A stretch of 33,686 nucleotides of DNA from the NCBI GenBank assembly GCA_947448795.1, contig CANFOZ010000023.1, forward strand, positions 1 to 33,686, written 5' to 3'. Below are positions 1 through 6,300 of the stretch, in pieces (within the stretch, counting starts at the first letter, position 1; each line of letters starts with the position of its first letter). Both the position numbers and the translations under genes were made by a program. The stretch comes from Bacteroidota bacterium (GTDB lineage Bacteria > Bacteroidota > Bacteroidia > AKYH767-A > JAHEYN01). The notes beneath the pieces were generated by a model. That model worked only from the letters and a program-made list of their open reading frames with translations. It was not told the origin of the DNA and did not search any database.

Positions 1-411
1 GGCGATGGATCACCGAGCTTCACAGGAACAACAGCGGCACATCAATACACTGCCGCAGGCCTTTATACCGTAACGCTAACAGCACGTAACGGAAGCTGCG
101 ATGGCAGCTCTCAGCAACTCCTGATGGTGGAGCAAAATCCAACGGGTATTCGTGAGTCTGATGTAAAGAATGGTGTGTCTATCCTATCCCAAGAAGGCTC
201 TGTTGATCTATACTTCAATCTTACCCATGAAGCAACAATGGACATTAGTATAAACAATATACTTGGACAAGAAGTTTTTTATGTCGCCGGCTACAAAGCT
301 TCTAAAAACAAATTGTCAGTCGAGCTAGGGAGTGCTACTGAAGGGCTGTATTTCCTGCATATAAAACAGCAGGACCAGGAGATTACAAAGAAGTTTTTAT
401 TGAGAAAATAA
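1..411 (+). CDS. C-terminal end of a secreted PKD-domain protein with T9SS sorting domain (5' truncated)
   Basis: The reading frame is open from base 1, so the ATG at 124 in the ORF track is internal and the true start lies outside the window. The first ~43 residues look like the end of a PKD/Ig-like beta-sandwich (motifs such as GLYTVTLTARNGSC). After a short linker comes a typical type A type IX secretion C-terminal domain of about 80 residues (DISINNILGQEV, then GLYFLHIKQQ, ending KKFLLRK). This domain directs export across the outer membrane through PorU/T9SS and is usually cleaved off. The passenger domain is not visible, so its activity (adhesin, enzyme, large repeat protein) cannot be stated. 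Confidence in the T9SS domain is high and in the PKD call moderate. Confidence 0.88.
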   Translation, partial: GDGSPSFTGTTAAHQYTAAGLYTVTLTARNGSCDGSSQQLLMVEQNPTGIRESDVKNGVSILSQEGSVDLYFNLTHEATMDISINNILGQEVFYVAGYKASKNKLSVELGSATEGLYFLHIKQQDQEITKKFLLRK

Positions 412-413
412 AT

Positions 414-421
414 TAACTTTG
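414..421 (+). promoter_or_regulatory. Putative Bacteroidota -7 element (TAACTTTG)
   Basis: TAACTTTG matches TAnnTTTG and lies 20 nt before the ATG of the PIDGG protein. No TTG is present at the usual 19-21 nt upstream distance, so the call rests on the -7 element and its position between two genes. Confidence 0.5.
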
Positions 422-441
422 CGGATATTAATATTAACAAA

Positions 442-624
442 ATGAAATTAAACTACGTTCTTTTTATTCTCGCCTGTCTATCCGCGACAACGCTTTTTGC
501 ACAGCCCTGCCCTCCTGGCTGCCCTGACATTGTCCCGATTGATGGAGGCATAAGTTTATTGGTGGCGGCAGGAGTCGCTTACGGTGCTAAAAAAGTGCAC
601 GAAAGAAAAAAGAAGGCACAATAG
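442..624 (+). CDS. Small exported protein with PIDGG exosortase-type sorting signal (PID-CTERM-like)
   Basis: A 60-residue protein. Residues 1-20 form a signal peptide ending LFA-Q. The remaining 40 residues hold a proline/cysteine cluster (CPPGCP, 23-28), the motif PIDGG (32-36), a short hydrophobic segment (ISLLVAAGVAYGA) and a basic tail (KKVHERKKK). Motif, membrane anchor and basic tail is the tripartite layout of exosortase sorting signals. It matches the Bacteroidota group I know as PID-CTERM; that family name is from memory and was not searched. The gene sits 6 nt upstream of an exosortase-family gene and is almost certainly co-transcribed with it, which supports a substrate or partner role. 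Almost nothing is left of the mature protein apart from the sorting signal, so it may be a structural, adaptor or signalling peptide. Its biological role is unknown. Confidence 0.8.
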   Translation: MKLNYVLFILACLSATTLFAQPCPPGCPDIVPIDGGISLLVAAGVAYGAKKVHERKKKAQ

Positions 625-630
625 CAGCGT

Positions 631-1161
631 ATGAATCTAATTGAAACAAGACCGGTGCTGAGGTTTTTAATCCTCGCCACCGGTCTTTATATTTTATGGT
701 ATGTTGTATATGACCTCTGGCTTCACCCAACAGGACAACTAGATAGTATTGTTGTTGAGAACAGCATCATCTTAGCAAAGAACGTGTTGGCTGGATTGGG
801 CTACAGTGTCTTTACAGATACACGAATGATCGGCGTTGCGGGTGCAGGTGGCGTATGGATAGGTGATCCCTGCAACGGAGTTCAACTGTTTGCATTGTTT
901 GCCGGATTTATAATTGCCTTTCCAGGCCTAGGCATTCACAAGCTATGGTTTATACCTGCAGGCATTTTGAGTATTCATTTATTAAATGTGATGCGTATCT
1001 GTGCGCTTATCCTCATACAGAAACATGCGCCAGGCTCTCTGAATTTCAACCACACCTATACCTTCACTTTTTTCATGTATGCCTTTATTTTCGGCACTTG
1101 GATGCTTTGGGTTAAAAAGGCTTTGCCCGAAAAAGGCGATCATTCAAAAGAGCATTCATAG
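631..1161 (+). CDS. Exosortase/archaeosortase family membrane transpeptidase (Bacteroidota type)
   Basis: A 176-residue multi-pass membrane protein. The three residues expected for exosortases are present in order: Cys81 in GDPCNGVQLF, Arg122 in HLLNVMRICAL and His141 in NFNHTYTF, each at the edge of a hydrophobic helix. Exosortases are thought to cleave proteins at a C-terminal tripartite signal in the inner membrane and pass the product to another group, often a lipid or glycan. The short length fits the stand-alone Bacteroidota forms (XrtF/XrtX-like) and not the ~300-residue proteobacterial EpsH. The PIDGG protein immediately upstream is the obvious candidate substrate. The 3' end overlaps the convergent HTTM gene by 22 nt. 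I cannot choose the exact Xrt subfamily by eye, so no symbol is given. Confidence 0.88.
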   Translation: MNLIETRPVLRFLILATGLYILWYVVYDLWLHPTGQLDSIVVENSIILAKNVLAGLGYSVFTDTRMIGVAGAGGVWIGDPCNGVQLFALFAGFIIAFPGLGIHKLWFIPAGILSIHLLNVMRICALILIQKHAPGSLNFNHTYTFTFFMYAFIFGTWMLWVKKALPEKGDHSKEHS

Positions 1162-2474
1162 AGCAGGTGTTTGATGCACCTTTGCTCGCCACTCCTTGTT
1201 TCAAACAGGTTCTCTACGATTCGTAGCTTACTGATTTTTTCTGAAGACGCATGCTTTTCGTTCCAATCAGAAACAATAAACCGTGCGAGGTTATCTTTAA
1301 ATTCGGGCTCGTGTATGAAAGGACAATAATAGATGTAATTCCGCCAGCGCAAAGAGGCATACGCATCGTTTAAGGGCAGTTGCTGATTCGCAGTGTTTAT
1401 TCCTTCTAATTCAACAACAACAGCCTGACGCATTGATTCGCTTGAGAACATATTCCAGCGCTGATCGAGTCGCAATGCATAGGCAGGGAGCATTATAAAC
1501 CGAGGGCCATGAAGCAGTTGCAAGGATATTATGTTTAGAAACAACATATAAAACAACAGCATTAGTAAAGCCACTTTACGATAGCGACTTGGCTCCGACA
1601 TAACAGGCTTTGTTGCCGCTGAAGCAGGCCAAATTCCGAGCAATGCAAGTAGGCCGACCCAAGAAAAAACCCCTAGTCTAAAGAAGAGTAGATTAGCTAT
1701 ATGGAAACATGCAAATAGCCCTATAAAAGAGAATCGAAAAAGACGGTTTTTAAATGGGATAAGCAACAAAAAAGGCAAGGTCAATTGACCTATAATCACC
1801 CCAATTGCAAGACTCGGTGATAATCGAACAAAGGCATTAAAATATGGACCTGCAAGATCTGTCATGTGGGCAACATGCTCAAAGGAATAATCGCCATTTC
1901 CAGCTTTTGCAAGCCCAGCACCTACATACATGCATACAAGCTGTATAACAAGCGCCAGTGAAGCAATCGATGCAAAGTCGTGATCGGTTTTTGTATTGAT
2001 TTTTCGAGCATCCCAAGAATATCTGCTGCCTAATGGAAGAAACATCGACCAAAACAAAACAAGGCGTAAGAGTTGATCGCCACCGTTGAGCAAATATTGA
2101 TTGCGGTTATGCAAAGAAACAAGCAGCAACCAAGACAAGACTGTCATCAGTTGAGTGCGCACGCCAATTAACAACAAGAATGCGATGATTGCTGAAACAA
2201 CAAACAATACATATTGCCAAACGGGAGAACCACTCCAGGCATGCATGCAAAAATAGCTTGGCTCCCAAAGTATTCGATGCATGAAATCGCGAGGCAATAC
2301 GCCTACATCTGAATAATGTGCCGAGATCCACGATCCTCTTTCCAATAAATCCAAAAGCAAAACACTACCCAAACTGATGCGCATCAGCGCCAAGGCTCGC
2401 CGATCGACCGATGCGATGATGCGCGACCAATTCGTCACAGCACGATAAAAAATATCCGCACCTTTGATTTCCAA
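1140..2474 (-). CDS. HTTM-domain integral membrane protein (vitamin K-dependent gamma-carboxylase-like)
   Basis: A 444-residue polytopic membrane protein with roughly nine hydrophobic segments. The region SLHNRNQYLLNGGDQLLRLV and the following FWSMFLPLG are typical of the HTTM domain, which is related to the membrane part of vitamin K-dependent gamma-glutamyl carboxylase. Most bacterial members have no known reaction. The C-terminal ~90 residues are soluble. The ORF track starts at a TTG (2474) that falls in a sequence resembling a -7 element (AAGCTTTG), so the real start may be further in; no ATG occurs before residue 31, which already abuts the first helix. The gene is convergent with the exosortase (22-nt overlap) and divergent from the four-helix gene at 2518. 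Its position inside the sorting locus suggests, but does not prove, a functional link. Confidence 0.78.
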   Translation of the reverse strand: MEIKGADIFYRAVTNWSRIIASVDRRALALMRISLGSVLLLDLLERGSWISAHYSDVGVLPRDFMHRILWEPSYFCMHAWSGSPVWQYVLFVVSAIIAFLLLIGVRTQLMTVLSWLLLVSLHNRNQYLLNGGDQLLRLVLFWSMFLPLGSRYSWDARKINTKTDHDFASIASLALVIQLVCMYVGAGLAKAGNGDYSFEHVAHMTDLAGPYFNAFVRLSPSLAIGVIIGQLTLPFLLLIPFKNRLFRFSFIGLFACFHIANLLFFRLGVFSWVGLLALLGIWPASAATKPVMSEPSRYRKVALLMLLFYMLFLNIISLQLLHGPRFIMLPAYALRLDQRWNMFSSESMRQAVVVELEGINTANQQLPLNDAYASLRWRNYIYYCPFIHEPEFKDNLARFIVSDWNEKHASSEKISKLRIVENLFETRSGEQRCIKHLLYECSFE

Positions 2475-2517
2475 AGCTTGAGAATTATTAGGAATTTAGA
2501 ACTCTGAAAAATATTGA

Positions 2518-2997
2518 ATGATCAAAAGTAACGACAAAAGCCGAACTATCACACTAGGGTTGATTCTACTGGCTATAGGTAGCCTTCTGCTCGTTTATGG
2601 AACAGGTATACTGAGAGACAAAGTCTTTGTCTCGATGAATCGCATCTTGGGCACAAGTGGACCAAGGCACCCGGTTCAGCTCTTTTCGAGTCAATGGATA
2701 TTGCTTGCAAAATGGGCACTGACCTTGTTTTTCTCTTTGCTTTATTACAGCTTTTGTTTACTGATGATACGCTTAGTGCGGCCAGAGAAAACGCTTTACA
2801 AATTATGCACGTATTTATATGCTGGCTTGTTTACGACCTCGTTGCTCATCTCTTTAGTAGGCCTACTTATAGGGCAAACGGAAAGCGCTTACCGCATAGC
2901 CCGCGACATCGCAGGCTTGGTGCAGTCGCCCATATTGATCATGCTCGTTTTCGCAGCCATTCAACTGTATAGCAGGATGCCACAAGAAAAAAAATAA
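2518..2997 (+). CDS. Four-helix membrane protein, possible exosortase-associated factor
   Basis: A 159-residue protein with four predicted membrane helices (about residues 11-30, 60-86, 95-120 and 132-150) and short polar ends. I do not recognise catalytic motifs. Exosortase loci in Bacteroidota often carry a small multi-pass 'exosortase-associated membrane protein', and the size and location near the PIDGG/exosortase pair would suit such a role, but the HTTM gene on the other strand lies between them. An alternative is an unrelated conserved membrane protein linked to the nucleotidyltransferase 21 nt downstream. The start ATG is 43 nt from the divergent HTTM start, leaving a short shared control region with no clear TAnnTTTG. 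Confidence 0.7.
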   Translation: MIKSNDKSRTITLGLILLAIGSLLLVYGTGILRDKVFVSMNRILGTSGPRHPVQLFSSQWILLAKWALTLFFSLLYYSFCLLMIRLVRPEKTLYKLCTYLYAGLFTTSLLISLVGLLIGQTESAYRIARDIAGLVQSPILIMLVFAAIQLYSRMPQEKK

Positions 2998-3001
2998 TAG
3001 G

Positions 3002-3009
3002 TACATTTG
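3002..3009 (+). promoter_or_regulatory. Putative -7 element TACATTTG for the nucleotidyltransferase gene
   Basis: TACATTTG fits TAnnTTTG and ends 9 nt before the ATG at 3019, which would give a near-leaderless transcript. The TTG used as start by the ORF track (3007) is the last three bases of this element. No matching TTG was found at the -33 distance. Confidence 0.5.
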
Positions 3010-3018
3010 CGGTTGAAA

Positions 3019-4038
3019 ATGACAAAAAAGAATTTCAAAGTAATTATCCCTGTAGCGGGCATTGGAAGCAGACTGCGCCCGCATACGCATACACAGCCCA
3101 AAGCTTTGGTGCCCGTAGCTGGCAAACCTATACTCTCGCACATCATCGAAAATTTGATGGAGGCGGGTATACATGATTTTATTTTCATCATTGGGTATCT
3201 TGGCGACAAGGTAGAATCCTATATCACCGAAAAATATCCGGACTTAAATACCCGTTTTATTGTTCAGGAGCCAAGAGAAGGGATTGCTCATGCGGTATGG
3301 TCGGCAAGGATGGAGGTAACGGACCAAGATGATTTACTGATTGTTCTCGGTGATACCATCTTCGATGTGAACTTAAAAGACATATTAAATTTACCTATAT
3401 CCTCACTTGGTTTAAAGCGCGTGGATGACCCGCGGCATTTCGGTGTAGCCGAATTGAATACCGATGGATTTATTCAACATCTTTCTGAGAAACCGCTTGT
3501 TCCTACATCCAACTTGGCCTTAGTGGGTATTTATTTGATCAAGGAAGCGACGATGTTGATGGAATCGATCGACTACCTTATCAGCAATAACCTGCGCACC
3601 CAAAATGATTTTCATTTGACAGATGCGCTAATGCGCATGATCGACCAAGGAGTTAAAATGGGAACCTTCCCGGTTGAGAATTGGTATGATTGCGGCAGCA
3701 AAGAAAACCTCTTGGAAACCAATGCCATTCTTTTGAAGCGTTATCCACCAGAACCCTTTTGCGAGCATGCTAATCCAGCGTCTAACAACATCGTAATTCA
3801 GCCCGTTCGAATAGCCGCTAATTGCAAGATTACCAATTCTATCATTGGACCAAATGTGTCGATTGGAGAAAACACGATCATCACATCATCCATACTGGGC
3901 GACTGCATCATTGGCTCCTACTCGCAGCTCGAGAATGCCGTTTTACATCAATCGGTAATCGGCAATGACGCGTCTTTGAAAGGACTTAGTCAGAGCTTAA
4001 ACATTGGCGACAACACAGAAATTGACTTTAGTTCATAA
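3019..4038 (+). CDS. Sugar-1-phosphate nucleotidyltransferase with left-handed beta-helix tail
   Basis: The N-terminal half is a nucleotidyltransferase Rossmann-like domain with the signature VAGIGSRLRPHTHTQPKAL, the G-x-G-x-R-L-x-P-x-T and P-K-x-L elements that bind NTP and sugar phosphate. LGDTIFD carries the metal-binding aspartate. The C-terminal ~80 residues show hexapeptide-type repeats (IIGPNVSIGENTIITSSILG) that form a left-handed beta-helix. Family members (RmlA/GlmU-N/GMP-pyrophosphorylase-like) make NDP-sugars from NTP and sugar-1-phosphate for surface glycans; the nucleotide and sugar cannot be assigned from sequence alone. The ORF track start (TTG 3007) adds four residues encoded by promoter sequence; ATG 3019 is preferred. 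glyA follows after 9 nt and is likely co-transcribed. Confidence 0.9.
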   Translation: MTKKNFKVIIPVAGIGSRLRPHTHTQPKALVPVAGKPILSHIIENLMEAGIHDFIFIIGYLGDKVESYITEKYPDLNTRFIVQEPREGIAHAVWSARMEVTDQDDLLIVLGDTIFDVNLKDILNLPISSLGLKRVDDPRHFGVAELNTDGFIQHLSEKPLVPTSNLALVGIYLIKEATMLMESIDYLISNNLRTQNDFHLTDALMRMIDQGVKMGTFPVENWYDCGSKENLLETNAILLKRYPPEPFCEHANPASNNIVIQPVRIAANCKITNSIIGPNVSIGENTIITSSILGDCIIGSYSQLENAVLHQSVIGNDASLKGLSQSLNIGDNTEIDFSS

Positions 4039-4047
4039 TACAAAACC

Positions 4048-5316
4048 ATGAAAAAAGACACTGCCATTTTCAACCTCATCCAAGAGGAACTCGAACGCCA
4101 ACAACACGGCATCGAACTTATCGCTTCAGAAAACTTCGTAAGTCAGCAAGTGATGGATGCCATGGGCTCCTGCTTGACAAACAAATATGCTGAAGGCCTG
4201 CCCGGCAAACGCTATTATGGCGGTTGCGAAGTAGTAGATAAAGTGGAACAACTTGCTATTGATCGTGTGAAAGAATTGTTTGGTGCAGTGTGGGCAAATG
4301 TTCAGCCGCACTCGGGCGCGCAAGCCAATGCAGCGGTTATGCTCGCTGTGTTAAAGCCAGGCGACAAAATACTTGGATTCGATCTTTCGCACGGTGGCCA
4401 TTTAACCCATGGTTCGCCGGTAAATTTCTCTGGTAAATTATACAATCCTGTATTTTACGGAGTAGATGAAGAAACAGGTCGCCTCAATTACGATAAGATG
4501 CAGGCAATCGCAACAGCTGAGCAACCTAAGCTCATCATTGCAGGCGCTTCCTCCTACTCGCGCGATTGGGATTTTAAACGCATGCGCGAAATTGCTGACT
4601 CGGTTGGCGCTTTGCTGCTAGCCGATATCGCGCATCCTGCAGGCCTGATAGCAGCAGGCTTGCTTACTAATCCACTGCCACACTGCCATATTGTTACAAC
4701 AACGACGCACAAAACACTGCGTGGTCCGCGTGGAGGTTTGATCATGATGGGGCACGATTTTCCAAACCCATTTGGATTAAAAACACCAAAAGGCGAGATA
4801 CGTATGATGTCCTCTATTCTTGACGCAGCTGTTTTTCCAGGCACTCAGGGTGGTCCTTTAGAGCATGTCATCGCTGCAAAAGCGGTTGCATTCGGAGAAG
4901 CATTAACCGACGAATACAAAGCGTATTGCAAGCAAGTTATGAGCAACGCATCAGCAATGGCAAAAGCCTTTATGGACAAAGGCTACAAAGTCATTTCAGG
5001 CGGCACCGACAACCACAGCATGCTTATTGATCTTCGATCTAAAAACATCAGTGGAAAAGCAGCCGAGAACGCGCTTGTAAAAGCCGACATCACACTCAAC
5101 AAAAACATGGTGCCTTTCGACGACAAATCTCCCTTTGTAACCTCGGGCATTCGCGTTGGAACACCTGCTGTTACGACGCGTGGTTTGAAAGAAAAGGATG
5201 TTGTACAAGTTGTTGAATTACTCGACGAAGCCTTGATGAACATTGAAAACGAAGCACATCTTTTGGAAGTAAAGAAAAAGGTAAACACCTTTATGAAGGA
5301 CTTCCCGCTGTATTAA
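4048..5316 (+). CDS. glyA: Serine hydroxymethyltransferase
   Basis: A PLP enzyme that interconverts serine plus tetrahydrofolate with glycine plus 5,10-methylene-tetrahydrofolate, the main source of one-carbon units; cytosolic. At 422 residues it has the normal bacterial length. Visible signatures are the N-terminal [10 protein letters not shown] and [15 protein letters not shown] motifs, SGAQAN in the cofactor site, and [14 protein letters not shown] with the PLP-binding lysine at about residue 224. The start ATG gives the usual N-terminus and follows the nucleotidyltransferase stop by 9 nt. A rho-independent terminator follows 20 nt downstream, so this gene closes the transcription unit. 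No unusual residues were seen. Confidence 0.98.
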   Translation: MKKDTAIFNLIQEELERQQHGIELIASENFVSQQVMDAMGSCLTNKYAEGLPGKRYYGGCEVVDKVEQLAIDRVKELFGAVWANVQPHSGAQANAAVMLAVLKPGDKILGFDLSHGGHLTHGSPVNFSGKLYNPVFYGVDEETGRLNYDKMQAIATAEQPKLIIAGASSYSRDWDFKRMREIADSVGALLLADIAHPAGLIAAGLLTNPLPHCHIVTTTTHKTLRGPRGGLIMMGHDFPNPFGLKTPKGEIRMMSSILDAAVFPGTQGGPLEHVIAAKAVAFGEALTDEYKAYCKQVMSNASAMAKAFMDKGYKVISGGTDNHSMLIDLRSKNISGKAAENALVKADITLNKNMVPFDDKSPFVTSGIRVGTPAVTTRGLKEKDVVQVVELLDEALMNIENEAHLLEVKKKVNTFMKDFPLY

Positions 5317-5336
5317 TTTAAAATACAAAGCGATAG

Positions 5337-5366
5337 AAAGGCGTCTGCAAAGGCGCCTTTTTTATT
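5337..5366 (+). terminator. Rho-independent terminator after glyA
   Basis: AAAGGCG (5337-5343) pairs with CGCCTTT (5354-5360) around a 10-nt loop and is followed by a short T-rich run. It overlaps the stop codon of the convergent DUF4249 gene (5362-5364). The A-rich flank is weak in the other direction, so plus-strand termination is the main expectation. Confidence 0.8.
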
Positions 5367-6297
5367 TGGCGTAAATCGTATCGTACGTAACTCCAAAGCC
5401 GCCCCAGAAGCCAAGTGCACCACCAACGATGTTTGTTTTAATAGAGGATGGTGATGCAAAGGGATTGCCCTGTGAAGAAAGAAAATCCTCGTAGCTTTTC
5501 CTAAAAAGATAATGCCCGTGATCGATGGTAGAGGACTTCACAACGATGGTGTCACCAATTCGGAAGTAACCGGAGCTATCGCCATTTTCGCGATCACGAG
5601 CGCTGAAAGGACGGTCGTAAGCAAAATCAAAACTGCTTCCGTTATAAAAACGATCATCCGAAGATCCTCCGCGTGGCGTAGCAAAATCCGGATCTTTACC
5701 GAGACGCTTCACTTGCCAATTGTAGGCATTGCCTAGTGTATCAGGGTCAGTGAGATGAGCCCACGTAAAACCAAGGCCACGAGCAACCTGATCTTTTTCT
5801 ACTTTAAACCAAACCGAATCCAAAGGAACTAATACCGGAATCTGCGTTTCGGAAGTATACGTTTTGCCATCGGAAACAATTCTCAAGCCGTACGTTTTAC
5901 CTGGAACGCCCGTTATTACTGGAGGAAACGAAGTATAGACGCAGTAGTTCACACTACGCAGCACTTCGAAAGGTATGCCGACAGCATCAGCCAGCAGCAT
6001 CAACTCTTGATCACTGAAATCGCTTGAGCAAAACTCGTTTAAAGTATAGCTATTGCCACCTTCCGAAATTTCGATATTGGCACCGTGCACGAATGAATTT
6101 TGGAAAGCCGCTAAATCTGTTTTATCAAAATAGGCCGCACTTTTAGTCAGTGTGATGAAAGGCGGCAAGCCTGGCTCGATATAGCCCTCCACCACTAGCT
6201 TAGCGCTGCTGTCGGGTAGTTTAACGGTAATGTTTTTCTCGCATGCACCAAGTATCAAGGAGAAAATAAAAATCAAAAAGAGGCCTTTTTTCAGCAT
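5362..6297 (-). CDS. DUF4249 outer-membrane-associated lipoprotein
   Basis: A 311-residue protein with a lipoprotein signal peptide: basic start, hydrophobic core and lipobox LGAC, with the lipidated cysteine at about residue 19. The following segment (LVVEGYIEPGLPPFITLTKS) is typical of the DUF4249 family, which in Bacteroidota is nearly always encoded next to a TonB-dependent receptor. The family is thought to act at the outer-membrane surface with that receptor, by analogy to SusD, but its ligand is unknown. The start lies 3 nt after the TonB receptor stop, so the pair is translationally close and surely one operon. No frameshift or truncation is visible; the end overlaps the glyA terminator. 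Confidence 0.9.
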   Translation of the reverse strand: MLKKGLFLIFIFSLILGACEKNITVKLPDSSAKLVVEGYIEPGLPPFITLTKSAAYFDKTDLAAFQNSFVHGANIEISEGGNSYTLNEFCSSDFSDQELMLLADAVGIPFEVLRSVNYCVYTSFPPVITGVPGKTYGLRIVSDGKTYTSETQIPVLVPLDSVWFKVEKDQVARGLGFTWAHLTDPDTLGNAYNWQVKRLGKDPDFATPRGGSSDDRFYNGSSFDFAYDRPFSARDRENGDSSGYFRIGDTIVVKSSTIDHGHYLFRKSYEDFLSSQGNPFASPSSIKTNIVGGALGFWGGFGVTYDTIYAK

Positions 6298-6300
6298 GAC

